DNA from: a bacterium
Lineage (GTDB): Bacteria > Pseudomonadota > Alphaproteobacteria > Acetobacterales > Acetobacteraceae
DNA: 64,000 nt
Reading direction: 5' to 3'
Assembly: GCA_026224825.1 (NCBI GenBank)
Contig: JAMFRO010000092.1
Coordinates: 26,880-90,879 of the forward strand
A program made the translations under genes and the position numbers. Below the pieces are notes generated by a model. That model saw nothing but the letters and a program-made list of their open reading frames with translations. It did not search any database and was not told where the DNA came from. This document shows positions 29,038 through 39,335 of the stretch, one piece after another (the stretch's first letter is position 1; the number at the start of each line of letters is the position of its first letter).

Positions 29038-30435
29038 TTGGATCAGATCACAATTTTGCCCCAGCCGGCGGCACTTTTCCCGGTCGAGAATCCACAGCTC
29101 ATCCCGGCCCGGCGCTATTACGACGAAGCGTTCTTCCAGGCCGAGGCCGAGCATCTGTGGCCGCATGTGTGGCAGATGGCCTGCCGGCTGGAAGAGATCC
29201 CCGAGATCGGCGATTATGTCGAGTATAAAATCCTCACCCAGTCTGTCATCGTGGTCCGCACCAGGTCAGGCGTAAAAGCCTTCCACAACGCCTGCCGGCA
29301 TCGCGGTGTGCGGCTCGTCGGCGGCCAGGGCAATTGCAAAACCTCCGGCTTCATCTGCCCCTTCCACGGCTGGCGCTGGAACATGGAGGGGGAGAACACC
29401 TTCGTCTTCGGCCGCCAGATATTCGACGAATCCGTACTCGCCCAGGCCGAGATCAACCTGGTGCCAGCCCGTGTCGAAACCTGGGGCGGCTGCGCCTTCA
29501 TCAATTTCGACGATGATGCCCCGGCCCTGCTCGATTGCATCGCCCCCGTGGCCAAGGTGATGGATGTCCGCAATGTCGAGAACATGCGCGTGGAATGGTG
29601 GACCTCCACCGTGCTGCCGACCAATTGGAAGCTCGCCATGGAAGCCTTCATGGAAGGCTACCACGTCATGCGCACGCATCCGCAATTGCACGAGGTTACG
29701 GTGCATGACGGGCATGAATTCGGCATGGATCACGCCGAATCAAGCCCCGGCCCCAAGCGCCACATAAATGGCAAGGAGGCCGTGGATGTCACGGTCGAAC
29801 ATTTTCGCCGCTTAAGCGATGGCATGGGCGGCATGATCCACGCCAATGACGTTGCGATCGCGGAGGATGTCGCCGCATCCATGGAATTTGCCGAGGACCC
29901 GCGCGCCGCCATGGGTGCCTGGATGCAAGGCGTCAACGCCGAGATCACCAGCCGCGCCCGCGCCCGTGGCATAGCGATGCCGGATATGAACGACCTCATG
30001 GTCAACCATCCCGCCTCCGCCGTGCAATTCGTCTTCCCGCATTATTTCATGCTGCCGATGTTCGGCAACATGTCATCCTACCGCATCCGCCCGCTCACGC
30101 CGGAAACCTGCCTGTTCGAACTCTGGTCGCTGACCCTCTACCCGGACAACATCACCGGCGCGCGCCCGCAGCCGCCGGAGCCCGTGCCGCATGACAGCAC
30201 TTCATTCCCCGCCATTCCGCAGCAGGATTATTCAAACCTGCCGCTGCAGCAGCTCGGCCTGCATGCCAAAGGCTTCGAGCACATGCGCCTCTCGGCCAAG
30301 GTTGAAGGCCTCATCAGCAATTATCAACGCCTCATCGATGGTTACTTGCAAGGTCTGGCCTCAGAGAAACTGCTGACAGCAATGCAATCGGTCAACGGCC
30401 CTTATGATTCGCCGATCCAAGACCTCGGCTTCTGA
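29038..30435 (+). CDS. Rieske aromatic ring-hydroxylating oxygenase alpha subunit
   Basis: CRHRGVRLVGGQGNCKTSGFICPFHGWRW Rieske ligands; EAFMEGYHVMRTHPQ. Start uncertain (upstream ATG/GTG in frame from 28912). Confidence 0.9.
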   Translation: MDQITILPQPAALFPVENPQLIPARRYYDEAFFQAEAEHLWPHVWQMACRLEEIPEIGDYVEYKILTQSVIVVRTRSGVKAFHNACRHRGVRLVGGQGNCKTSGFICPFHGWRWNMEGENTFVFGRQIFDESVLAQAEINLVPARVETWGGCAFINFDDDAPALLDCIAPVAKVMDVRNVENMRVEWWTSTVLPTNWKLAMEAFMEGYHVMRTHPQLHEVTVHDGHEFGMDHAESSPGPKRHINGKEAVDVTVEHFRRLSDGMGGMIHANDVAIAEDVAASMEFAEDPRAAMGAWMQGVNAEITSRARARGIAMPDMNDLMVNHPASAVQFVFPHYFMLPMFGNMSSYRIRPLTPETCLFELWSLTLYPDNITGARPQPPEPVPHDSTSFPAIPQQDYSNLPLQQLGLHAKGFEHMRLSAKVEGLISNYQRLIDGYLQGLASEKLLTAMQSVNGPYDSPIQDLGF

Positions 30436-30444
30436 AAGCGTGCG

Positions 30445-30936
30445 ATGACCCAGGAAGAGCGCCTCGAAAATCTCGAACGCCGGCTGCAAGCGGCGGAGGA
30501 TCAGCTCGCCATACTGAACCTGCTGAACAGCTACGGCCCGCTGGTGGACAGCGGCGCGGCGCGGGAAGCGGCCGCGCTATGGCTTGAGGGCGGCGGCTAT
30601 AATTACAGCGGCGGCAACAGCAATGGCACCAGGCTGGAAGCCCCCGCGGCGCTGGTGAATGTTTACGAAGGTGCCGGGCACAGGAGCCTCGTCGAAACAG
30701 GCTGCTCGCATCTCACCGCCACGCCGGTCATCACATTGCAGGGCGATAGCGCCACGGCCCTAGGCTACACCTACGTCATCCTGAAGGAAGGCGAGCGCTG
30801 GATATTGCTCCGCGCCGCGATCAATGAATGGAAGCTCACGCGCACACCATCCGGCTGGCGCATCGCCGAGCGCTTCAACCGCATCATCAGCGGCAATGAG
30901 GATAGTCACGAGGTCATGCGCCGCATCGCGGCATGA
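30445..30936 (+). CDS. SnoaL-like/NTF2-fold protein
   Basis: LAILNLLNSYGPLVDSGAAREAAALWLEGGGY typical of SnoaL_4-like subunits next to Rieske oxygenases. Confidence 0.75.
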   Translation: MTQEERLENLERRLQAAEDQLAILNLLNSYGPLVDSGAAREAAALWLEGGGYNYSGGNSNGTRLEAPAALVNVYEGAGHRSLVETGCSHLTATPVITLQGDSATALGYTYVILKEGERWILLRAAINEWKLTRTPSGWRIAERFNRIISGNEDSHEVMRRIAA

Positions 30937-31036
30937 GTTCCTCATCGCCATCCACTTTCGAAACAAAGCCCCAAGGAAACCGAACATGGCCGATTTGAAG
31001 TCAGCCGGCTTCCTGAAGCACAGCATCTGCGCCGAC

Positions 31037-31108
31037 GCCATTCCGGAGCCCATCGAAAGCGATGTCGGCAAATACCGCATGAACGGTTTCGATGGGCTCC
31101 GGGATGGC
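31037..31108. terminator. Long inverted repeat between convergent genes (possible bidirectional terminator)
   Basis: ccattccggagcccatcgaaa ... tttcgatgggctccgggatgg. Confidence 0.5.
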
Positions 31109-31165
31109 ATTGGCAACCAGCCATAGCCATTGCTTCAGGGGCGGGGGAGGTTCCGCGAAGCCTGC

Positions 31166-32128
31166 TTATCGGGATATGGTCTTGATGAAATCGCTGATCT
31201 CCCCCATCGCCACCCCCGCCGCACCGGCAAAGAATGGCTCCAGCGTGAGAAACCCATGGATCATCCCGGCATGCTGGCTGAACCGCACAGGCACACCCTC
31301 TGCCGCCAGCTTGCGCCCATAGTCCACAGCCTGCGCCGTAATCAGATCATGCTCAGCCGTGATGATGAAGTTCGGCGGCAACAGGCCAAGGTCTCGCGCC
31401 AGCGCCGGCGCGAAATCCGGCAGCTCACGCGCCGCCGCATCCGGCAGATATTGCTCAAAACACCACAGCACCTCCGCCGCCTTTAAAAATGGCGGCTCGA
31501 ATGCGCGCAGCGACGGCGCCAGATGGTTTTCCGTGCACGGATAGGCGAGCACATTCGCGGCAATCGCTGCCTCCCGCGTCGCATGCAGCTTGCGTGTCGC
31601 CACGGTCGCCAGATTCGCCCCGGCGCTATCGCCGGCCAGCACCAGCGGCACCTCAGCCCCCGCCAGTTCCACCCGCCGCGCCGCCACCCATAATGTTGCG
31701 GCGATCACATCATCCAGCGGCACCGGGAATTTATGTTCCGGCGCCAGCCGGTAATCCACGGCGGCCACGGCGCAGCCGGTCGCCAGCGCCAGCGCGCGCG
31801 TATACGCATCGGATTCATCCACGCTGCCCAGCGCGAACCCACCGCCATGCACCCAGATGATAATGGCATGCGGCTGTGCAACCGGCCGGTACAGCCGCAG
31901 GTCGATCTCTCCGCCCGCAACCGGCACAGACAAATCTTCCACATGCGCCACCGGGCGCGGCTCACCCGGCGGCGTGGCTGCTTTCAGGGCCGCGCGCGTC
32001 TCGGCGGCGGGGCGCGTGGTCAGCCCCCGCCACACCGGGTCCATTGCATAATACGCCGCGAACTGCGCCGCCAGCGGATCAAGCGGCCCCAAAGCTTTGG
32101 CATCATCGGTCATCGGCATGTCATCCAA
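31166..32128 (-). CDS. alpha/beta hydrolase, acetyl-esterase (HSL/Aes) family
   Basis: IIWVHGGGFALGSVDE, DYRLAPEHKFPVPLDD, LAGDSAGANLA. Confidence 0.93.
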   Translation of the reverse strand: MDDMPMTDDAKALGPLDPLAAQFAAYYAMDPVWRGLTTRPAAETRAALKAATPPGEPRPVAHVEDLSVPVAGGEIDLRLYRPVAQPHAIIIWVHGGGFALGSVDESDAYTRALALATGCAVAAVDYRLAPEHKFPVPLDDVIAATLWVAARRVELAGAEVPLVLAGDSAGANLATVATRKLHATREAAIAANVLAYPCTENHLAPSLRAFEPPFLKAAEVLWCFEQYLPDAAARELPDFAPALARDLGLLPPNFIITAEHDLITAQAVDYGRKLAAEGVPVRFSQHAGMIHGFLTLEPFFAGAAGVAMGEISDFIKTISR

Positions 32129-32144
32129 TCCTGCAAACCAAAAA

Positions 32145-33011
32145 TCAACGCGAAATCACACCGCGCGCACGCCACACGGCGCGGTGCCCGCCATCCACCA
32201 CAAGGTCGATGCCGTTGATAAAACTCGCCGCATCGGAGGCGAGAAAATCAAGCACGGCAACGATCTCCTGCAGCGAACCCTCGCGCCGCAACGGTATCTC
32301 ATCCTTTTTTTCATCGCGCGGCACTTCGCGGTCGTCATTGCCATGGCTCGGCAAAGTCGCACCCTGGGCGCGCGCCATCGGCGAATCGATCATGCCGGGT
32401 GAGATGGAAATCGCCCGCACATTCATGGCCCCCCACGCCATGGCGCGTGTCTCGGCCAGGCGCATCATGCCGAGCTTGGCATAGGCGTAGGTGTCGATCC
32501 ATTTGGGATCATCGCCGAGCACAGCCTCCAGCGCATCCATAAACCCCGGCTGCAGCGGCGCATCCAGCAGCGCGTCGATGCGCGGATCGAGCGGCGGCAG
32601 ATAGCCCGCGAGCGAGCCGATGAACAGCGCCACCCCGCCCGGCACCAGATACGGCTCCACAACATCGGCCACCAGATGCGGCCCCAGCAGATCCACCGCC
32701 ATCATCACCCGCCAGTCCACAATCCCGCCCACCGCCGCGATATGCGCCAGCACCCGCACACCCTGGCCCAGGCTTTGGCCAAGTCCCGCCACCTGCGCCG
32801 GGTCGGTCACATCGCACTGCCGGCCGGACACCGTATAACCCTCAAGATGCAGGGCCTCCGCCGCCGCCGCCAGTCGCTCGGCGTCAATATCGACGATCAG
32901 CAGCGGGTGCCGCTTGCCCAGCGCCCGCGCCGTTCCCATGCCCATGCCGCCGCAACCGATGATCAGCGCCAGCGGCGCATTCGCAAAAAGCGGATTGCTC
33001 ATAGGCCGCAC
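32145..33011 (-). CDS. Short-chain dehydrogenase/reductase
   Basis: LIIGCGGMGMGTARALGKRH, YAYAKLGMMRLAETRAMAWGAMNVRAISISPGMIDSPMA, NGIDLVVDGGH. Confidence 0.88.
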   Translation of the reverse strand: MRPMSNPLFANAPLALIIGCGGMGMGTARALGKRHPLLIVDIDAERLAAAAEALHLEGYTVSGRQCDVTDPAQVAGLGQSLGQGVRVLAHIAAVGGIVDWRVMMAVDLLGPHLVADVVEPYLVPGGVALFIGSLAGYLPPLDPRIDALLDAPLQPGFMDALEAVLGDDPKWIDTYAYAKLGMMRLAETRAMAWGAMNVRAISISPGMIDSPMARAQGATLPSHGNDDREVPRDEKKDEIPLRREGSLQEIVAVLDFLASDAASFINGIDLVVDGGHRAVWRARGVISR

Positions 33012-33116
33012 ACCAGATGATCCCCATAACCCGAAGTCTCTTGTTGCACGTGGCTCTCCCCGCCGGCACCGCCGGGCCCGTTATTTTGTTGCTCGATGCG
33101 TGATTATCGTACATTG

Positions 33117-33142
33117 TGTCTTATTGAAGGACAGTATGTCAA
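33117..33142. promoter_or_regulatory. TetR-type operator candidate, site D (reverse orientation)
   Basis: Reverse complement TTGACA-TAC-TGTC-CTTCAATAA-GACA; between an SDR (-) and tetR (+). Confidence 0.72.
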
Positions 33143-33259
33143 TATCCTCGGCCGCACCTCCGCTTTGTCACAAAATATGCCGGGTGGCATCCTATTTTCG
33201 TAAATCCTGTTAAGCTTGTCCGTACGCGACCGATGTAACGCCTTTTGGTGAGATGATTT

Positions 33260-33919
33260 ATGGCTGTTGAACGCTCCGCACCCGCGAAAAACCCCACATC
33301 GCTGAGGGAAGCCCATCGCGACCTGACCCGTGGCCGGATCAGAACCGCCGCCCGCGACCTGTTCTACGAGCATCATTACGACTCCACGACAATGGACGAG
33401 ATCGCCCTGGCCGCCGGCCTGCGGCGGCAGACTTTGTACCTGCATTACAAGGACAAATCCGAGATCCTGACGGACATCATCGCCGACTGGATCCCCCGCG
33501 CCAAAACCTTCATGGCGACACTGCCCGGCCCCAAACCCTCGCTGAAGCAGTTACAAAAATGGATCGAAGAGGTCACGAAATTCGTGGCGACGGAACGTGC
33601 CCCGCTCTCGATCATCCTCGAAGTCCGGCGCACCAGCCGCAACCACATGCTCACGCTGGAAACCCTCACCGGCGAGCTGCTGGCGGGCCTCGGCGAACAT
33701 AACCCGCCCTTCCGGGACGCAGCGGCGGGCAAAAGTGCCGTAACCACGCGGGCCCGCGCCATTCTGCTGCTGCGTGCCCTCATCTATTCCTGCGATTTGT
33801 ATCTGGACGACCCCGCCAAGGAATATACCAAGGCCCTGCTACAGGTCACGGCCGAGGATTTTTACGCTTTCCTCGGCCAGGATGAAGCGCCCCGGCCAAA
33901 GAGCCGCACCAAAAACTGA
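33260..33919 (+). CDS. TetR/AcrR family transcriptional regulator
   Basis: RIRTAARDLFYEHHYDSTTMDEIALAAGLRRQTLYLHYKDKSEIL. Confidence 0.93.
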   Translation: MAVERSAPAKNPTSLREAHRDLTRGRIRTAARDLFYEHHYDSTTMDEIALAAGLRRQTLYLHYKDKSEILTDIIADWIPRAKTFMATLPGPKPSLKQLQKWIEEVTKFVATERAPLSIILEVRRTSRNHMLTLETLTGELLAGLGEHNPPFRDAAAGKSAVTTRARAILLLRALIYSCDLYLDDPAKEYTKALLQVTAEDFYAFLGQDEAPRPKSRTKN

Positions 33920-34003
33920 CCAGCCGCGGGTAACGCCAGCGCCGCAGCACCTGTAACCACGCCGCTTCACCGCCGGCCTGCCGGGAATCTGGCGGGCGGT
34001 GTA

Positions 34004-34029
34004 TTGACATCGTGTCGTCCAATAAGACA
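34004..34029. promoter_or_regulatory. TetR-type operator candidate, site E
   Basis: TTGACA-TCG-TGTC-GTCCAATAA-GACA, upstream of the second BVMO. Confidence 0.72.
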
Positions 34030-34120
34030 TGTTGACGCCAACGGCGGGAGGGCCGGCCACCAGGAGACCGGGACGTGCTGACGGACCGGCCCTGATCTCA
34101 CAAAGCACGGATGAAACGCG

Positions 34121-35974
34121 ATGACCTGTGAACCGACATCGACCCCGGATATCGACCTGCCGCGCTTACGCGAGAAATACCGCCAGCAGGCAGACAAGCG
34201 CCGCCGCCCCGAAGGCTTCGCGCAATACCGGGAAGTCACCGAAGACCTCGAGGAATTCCTTGAATTCGAACCCTACGAGCCGCTCCCCGCCCGCGCCCCG
34301 CTGGCGGATGAAACCGATGTTGTGGTGCTGGGCGGCGGCTTCGCCGGGCTCATCGCCGCCGGCCGGCTCAAGGCCGCCGGTGTCGGCTCCATCCGCATCA
34401 TCGACCGCAGCGGCGATTTCGGCGGCGTCTGGTACTGGAACCGCTATCCTGGCGTGCAATGCGATGTCGAATCCTACACCTACCTCCCGCTGCTTGAAGA
34501 GCTGGGCTACATGCCCAAGGACCGCTATTCCTACGGCAGCGAAATCTTCGCCTATTGCCAGCAGATGGGCCGCCATTTCGACCTCTACAAACACGCCCTC
34601 TTCGGCACCATCGTAAAATCCATCCGCTGGGACGAATCCCTCCAGCGCTGGCGCATCGGCACCAACCAGGGCGATGACGTCCGCGCCCGCTACATCGTCA
34701 TGGCACCCGGCCCGCTCAACCGGCCGAAACTCCCCGGTGTTCCCGGCATCGAGCGCTTCAAGGGCCACAGTTTCCACACCACCCGCTGGGATTACGATTA
34801 TACCGGCGGCGCATGGACCAGTCCGGAACTCACCAAACTCGCGGGCAAAAAACTAGCCATCATCGGCACCGGCGCCACCGCCGTGCAATGCGTTCCCCAT
34901 CTCGCCAAATATGCTGAACATCTCACCGTGTTTCAGCGCACCCCCTCGTATATCGACGACCGCGGCAACCGCCCGACGGACGCCGCATGGGCGGAGCGCC
35001 AAAAGCCCGGCTGGCAGGCCGCGCGCATGCGCAATTTCCACATCGCCATCAACGAGGTTTTCGACAAAAACGATACCGATCTGATCTGCGACGGCTGGAG
35101 CGAACTCAACCGCAACATCCAGGCCGCGCGCAAGGCCGCCGGCTGGCCGGAACTTACGTTCGAACAATTGATGGCGCTACGCGAGGTGGAAGACTACCGC
35201 GCCATGGAACGCATCCGCCAGCGCGTCGATACCATCGTGCAGGACCCCGCAACGGCGGAGATCCTGAAACCCTGGTACCGCTTCCTCTGCAAACGCCCCT
35301 GCTTCAACGATGATTACCTCCCCACCTTCAACCGCCCCAATGTCACATTGGTCGATGTCGCCGACGAAAAAGGCATCACCGGCATCACGGAGGGCGGCAT
35401 CATCGCCAACGGCCGTGAATACGAAGTCGATTGTATCATCTACGCCAGCGGCTTCGAAACCACCACCGATTTGCGCCGCCGCTATGGCATAGACATCGTC
35501 GAAGGCCGCAACGGACTCTCCCTCTACGACCACTGGTCCGACGGCTTCCGCACATTGCACGGCATGGCTGTACATAACTTCCCCGGAATGTTCTTCACCG
35601 GTTATCTGCAAGGCGGCGTCTCAGGCAGCATCACGCAAATGTACGACCAGCAAGGCAGCCACATCGCGCATATCGTCGCAGCGGCCATCGCACGCAATGC
35701 CGCAACGGTCGAGCCAAGCCACGAAGCCGAAGCCGCCTGGGTCGACACCATCCGCGCCAATCTCATGTACGACACCAGCTTCTGGGAGGGCTGTACCCCC
35801 GGCTACAATAATAACGAAGGTCTGGAGACCAAGCGCTACACCATCTTCGGCGAACCCTACGGCCCGGGCTTCCACGCCTTCGACGATCTGCTCCGCCAAT
35901 GGCGCGCGGCCGGCGATTTCGCAGGGCTGGTGTTCACCCCGCCCGGCCCGGCGCCAACTAATTCTGGAGAATAG
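34121..35974 (+). CDS. Flavin-containing Baeyer-Villiger monooxygenase
   Basis: [41 protein letters not shown] fingerprint, [10 protein letters not shown]. Confidence 0.93.
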   Translation: MTCEPTSTPDIDLPRLREKYRQQADKRRRPEGFAQYREVTEDLEEFLEFEPYEPLPARAPLADETDVVVLGGGFAGLIAAGRLKAAGVGSIRIIDRSGDFGGVWYWNRYPGVQCDVESYTYLPLLEELGYMPKDRYSYGSEIFAYCQQMGRHFDLYKHALFGTIVKSIRWDESLQRWRIGTNQGDDVRARYIVMAPGPLNRPKLPGVPGIERFKGHSFHTTRWDYDYTGGAWTSPELTKLAGKKLAIIGTGATAVQCVPHLAKYAEHLTVFQRTPSYIDDRGNRPTDAAWAERQKPGWQAARMRNFHIAINEVFDKNDTDLICDGWSELNRNIQAARKAAGWPELTFEQLMALREVEDYRAMERIRQRVDTIVQDPATAEILKPWYRFLCKRPCFNDDYLPTFNRPNVTLVDVADEKGITGITEGGIIANGREYEVDCIIYASGFETTTDLRRRYGIDIVEGRNGLSLYDHWSDGFRTLHGMAVHNFPGMFFTGYLQGGVSGSITQMYDQQGSHIAHIVAAAIARNAATVEPSHEAEAAWVDTIRANLMYDTSFWEGCTPGYNNNEGLETKRYTIFGEPYGPGFHAFDDLLRQWRAAGDFAGLVFTPPGPAPTNSGE

Positions 35975-35977
35975 AGA

Positions 35978-36829
35978 ATGTCCTACACCACCGTCGACCT
36001 GACCCCGCGCATCGGCACCGAAGTGAAGACGGATCTTGCAACGCTCACCAACGGTTCCATCGCCCGCGAGCTGCGCGCGCTGCTCGAACAGCGCGGCGTA
36101 TTATTGTTCCGTGGCCTCAACATCACCGATGCGGACCAGATCAAATTCGCAGCCTCGCTGGGCACCATCCGCCTCGAGCACGGGCTGCAAATCACCAAAA
36201 TCACACCGGATGAAGCCAAAAGCCCGATCTTTGCCGATTACACCAAAGGCACATATTACTTCCATATAGATGGCACCTACACGGACATGCCGGGCCTCGC
36301 CTCCATCCTGCACGCCCGCGCCGTGGCCCCCACCGGCGGCCAGACCGAATTCGGCAACACCTACGCCATGTATGACGATCTGACTTCGGAACAACAGGAA
36401 TATCTCGACGGCCTGGAAGTGATCCACTCCGCCGAAAAAGTTCAGCGCATGGCCTTCCCCAACCCCACACCGAAACAGCTCGCGGCATGGGGCGAATCCG
36501 TCAACCCGCCAAAACGCCACCCCATGGTCTGGCACCACCGCAACGGCCGCAAATCCCTCATCCTGGCACACACCATCAAATCCATCATCGGCAAAAACCA
36601 GGCGGAAAGCGACGAACTTCTGGCCAAGCTCATGGCCTGGGCCGAAAAACCAGAATATATCTACAGCCACAACTGGCAGGTCGGCGATCTGCTGATCTGG
36701 GACAATACCGGCACCATGCACCGCGTCGTTCCCTTCGACCTCGCCTGCGGCCGCGAGCTGGACCGCGTAACACTCCTCGGCGAAGAACCCATCACCGGCC
36801 CCTTCAAATACCAAAGCGCCCAGCAATAA
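35978..36829 (+). CDS. TauD/TfdA family Fe(II)/2-oxoglutarate dioxygenase
   Basis: VLLFRGLNITDADQIKFAASLG; HIDGTYTDMP; DLLIWDNTGTMHRVVPFD. Confidence 0.93.
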   Translation: MSYTTVDLTPRIGTEVKTDLATLTNGSIARELRALLEQRGVLLFRGLNITDADQIKFAASLGTIRLEHGLQITKITPDEAKSPIFADYTKGTYYFHIDGTYTDMPGLASILHARAVAPTGGQTEFGNTYAMYDDLTSEQQEYLDGLEVIHSAEKVQRMAFPNPTPKQLAAWGESVNPPKRHPMVWHHRNGRKSLILAHTIKSIIGKNQAESDELLAKLMAWAEKPEYIYSHNWQVGDLLIWDNTGTMHRVVPFDLACGRELDRVTLLGEEPITGPFKYQSAQQ

Positions 36830-36844
36830 AAGCGAGCCAGACAC

Positions 36845-37228
36845 ATGATAAAAATAATATGGCTGCTGCGGCGCAAACCAGGCATCACATTCGAAGCATT
36901 CCAAGAACATTACGAGCGCAGCCACGCCGAACTCGGCAAAAAATACTTCGGGCACCTCATCAAACACTACCGCCGCAACTATAACGACCGCCAGATTCTA
37001 AACACCACCCCCGCCAACCTCGCGGGCCTGATGGCAGCCAAATCCTGGGATTACGACTGCATCACCGAATGGGAGCTGGAAGACGAAACAGCCATGGCCG
37101 AAATCGTCCGCCTACTGAGCGACCCCGCCATCCACAAAATCTTCCACGACGACGAAGAATACTTCCTGGACCGCACCTCCGTCCGCTACCTCCGCTGCGA
37201 CACCCACGACACCGGGGTGCAGCCGTAG
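36845..37228 (+). CDS. EthD-domain protein
   Basis: IKIIWLLRRKPGITFEAFQEHYERSHAELGKKYFGHLIKHYRRNY. Confidence 0.88.
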   Translation: MIKIIWLLRRKPGITFEAFQEHYERSHAELGKKYFGHLIKHYRRNYNDRQILNTTPANLAGLMAAKSWDYDCITEWELEDETAMAEIVRLLSDPAIHKIFHDDEEYFLDRTSVRYLRCDTHDTGVQP

Positions 37229-37266
37229 GAGTTGTTCCAGGAGTGGGTTCTGGGGAGGGGGTATTG

Positions 37267-37305
37267 CACGGAAAAGGCCAGGGCAGAGCCCTGGCCTTTT
37301 CCGTG
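37267..37305. terminator. Perfect 39-bp hairpin; minimal relative of the long palindromic repeat family
   Basis: cacggaaaaggccagggc aga gccctggccttttccgtg. Confidence 0.8.
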
Positions 37306-37380
37306 GAACACCCCCACCCTCAGGCTTCAACTGCGCAAGCTCTGCACCGCGGCCTGGGAGAAAACTGGTATATTGCGGTC

Positions 37381-38205
37381 ATGAGGTCTAATACTGAACG
37401 CGATTATTACCGGCGGATTGCCCGCGTCATCGAGGTGATTCTGCTTGACCCTGGGGCAGCGCATACGGTGGATAGCCTGGCGTCGGTGGCGCATCTTTCG
37501 CCGTTTCATTTTCATCGCATTTATCGCGCGCTTACCGGGGAGAGCATTGCGGGCACTGTGCAGCGTCTGCGCCTGGCGCAGGCCGCGCACAGGCTTACCG
37601 GTACAGGTGATTCGGTAATTTCCATCGCGCTTGAGGCAGGTTACGAAAGCCCGCAAGCTTTTGCGCGCGCCTTTCGCGGGCTTACCGGCGTCAGCCCCAG
37701 CGCCTTCCAGGCGCGGCAACGGCATCTCACAGGCCCGCGCACGCCGCTCATCGAGCCCATGCAGGTGCCCGCCACCAACGCGCTCTGCCTGCGGCATGAG
37801 GGGCCGATTGCCGCCATTGGCCAGACCTTCCGCAAGCTCCTGCGGATGCTGTGCTCGGATGGCGCCCCCGCAATCCCTCCGCGCATGATCGGCATCTGCA
37901 CCGGTGATCCGGAGGAGAGCGACGGTTTCTGCTATCACGCCGGACTAGTACCGGAGACGCCGACCGAACCCATGGCCGGTGTCGAATCCCTCCGCATCGA
38001 AGGCGGGCTCTATGCCGCGCATCGCCTGGTCGGTCCCTACGGACTGATCGCGCCGACATTCAGGGCCTTGTTCGGTGGCTGGCTGCCGGGCAGCGGTTAT
38101 GTGCCGGACGACCGGCCGGCTTTGGAATTCTACCACACCCCGCCTTCACCCGGCGCGCAAAAGGATTGCGTGACCGATCTCCTGATCCCCATCCGAAAGG
38201 CATAA
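37381..38205 (+). CDS. AraC-family regulator with GyrI-like effector domain
   Basis: VDSLASVAHLSPFHFHRIYRALTGESIAGTVQRLRLAQAAHRL...VISIALEAGYESPQAFARAFRGLTGVSPSAF. Confidence 0.92.
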   Translation: MRSNTERDYYRRIARVIEVILLDPGAAHTVDSLASVAHLSPFHFHRIYRALTGESIAGTVQRLRLAQAAHRLTGTGDSVISIALEAGYESPQAFARAFRGLTGVSPSAFQARQRHLTGPRTPLIEPMQVPATNALCLRHEGPIAAIGQTFRKLLRMLCSDGAPAIPPRMIGICTGDPEESDGFCYHAGLVPETPTEPMAGVESLRIEGGLYAAHRLVGPYGLIAPTFRALFGGWLPGSGYVPDDRPALEFYHTPPSPGAQKDCVTDLLIPIRKA

Positions 38206-38207
38206 AC

Positions 38208-39299
38208 ATGTTCCGCCGCTGCCTTGCCGCCGGTGTTTTTCTGGCGATTTTTCTGACGCCTGGGTTAACGGATGCCGCCACGCTCTACCACGTAGGGGAA
38301 AGCACGCGCCTGTTTCACCCCCATGCCGTGCGCGATTGGCGTGGTGCGGCGACGCAAGGGCTTGTGACCAGGATCTGGTACCCCGCCGATGCATCCGCAC
38401 CCGAAACGGCGCATGACATAGGAGTGCCCGGCCATCCGATCTTTCAGGGGAATCCGGTGGCCATCGATGCCCCGTTATCGCCGGTACGGCATCAATACCC
38501 GCTGCTGCTGCTGTCGCATGGCACCGGTGGCAGCGCCGATAGTCTCGACTGGCTGGGGGCTGCCCTTGCGGCGCAGGGTTACATCGTCGTCGGTGTCAAT
38601 CATCCCGGCAATAATACGCTGGAGCCGCTAACCCGCGCAGGCTTCATGCTGTGGTGGGAAAGGGCCACGGATCTGAGCGAAGCGCTCGACGGTGTGCTGG
38701 CTGACCCGGTCCTGGGCGCCCATATCGACCAGAACCGGATCGGCGCCATGGGGTTCTCGCTCGGCGGCTATACCGTGCTGGAACTGGCGGGCGCGCGCAC
38801 GGATCTGCAAGCCTTCGCGGATTTTTGCCATTCGCCCGCTGCCGATACCGTCTGCCACCCGCCTGAGATGGGCGCTCTCAAGGGCGGCGCGGACGCGTCT
38901 GCCGCTTTGGCACCGGAGACGCAGGAGTCCTTGGTGCGTTCCGGCGCGTCGTATCAAGACAAGCGGATCAAAGCCGTTTTCGCCATCGCACCGGCTTTGG
39001 GGGAGGCTTTTGCACCCGCATCCTTTGCCGATATCACCATCCCCTTGTGGCTGGTTGGCGGTACAGCGGATGTCACTGTCCCGCCCGGCACGAATATCAA
39101 GCGCATAGCCGGCTTCCTGCCCAAGGCGGGCCTGACCATGATGCCGGGTGCAACCCATTACACCTTCCTGGATATATGTGTGCCGGCCGTGGCCGATCAC
39201 CTCCCGTCCCTTTGCAAGGACAACCCCGGGGTCGATCGTGGCGCGGTCCACGCCCAGACAATCGCATTGGCACGAGCCTTCTTCGCCAAGGCGCTGTAG
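38208..39299 (+). CDS. Exported alpha/beta hydrolase (dienelactone hydrolase/PAF-AH-like)
   Basis: Signal peptide; PLLLLSHGTGGSADSLDWLGAALAAQGYIVVGVNHPGN; IGAMGFSLGGYTVLELAGA. Confidence 0.88.
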   Translation: MFRRCLAAGVFLAIFLTPGLTDAATLYHVGESTRLFHPHAVRDWRGAATQGLVTRIWYPADASAPETAHDIGVPGHPIFQGNPVAIDAPLSPVRHQYPLLLLSHGTGGSADSLDWLGAALAAQGYIVVGVNHPGNNTLEPLTRAGFMLWWERATDLSEALDGVLADPVLGAHIDQNRIGAMGFSLGGYTVLELAGARTDLQAFADFCHSPAADTVCHPPEMGALKGGADASAALAPETQESLVRSGASYQDKRIKAVFAIAPALGEAFAPASFADITIPLWLVGGTADVTVPPGTNIKRIAGFLPKAGLTMMPGATHYTFLDICVPAVADHLPSLCKDNPGVDRGAVHAQTIALARAFFAKAL

Positions 39300-39335
39300 C
39301 CGCCTCATGCTTGCGCCTCATGCTGGATTGCAGTC

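Noticed and set aside
30986-31126. Small ORF MADLKSAGFLKHSICADAIPEPIESDVGKYRMNGFDGLRDGIGNQP
   Set aside because: Overlaps the long inverted repeat between convergent genes and has no recognisable family; not supportable as a gene.
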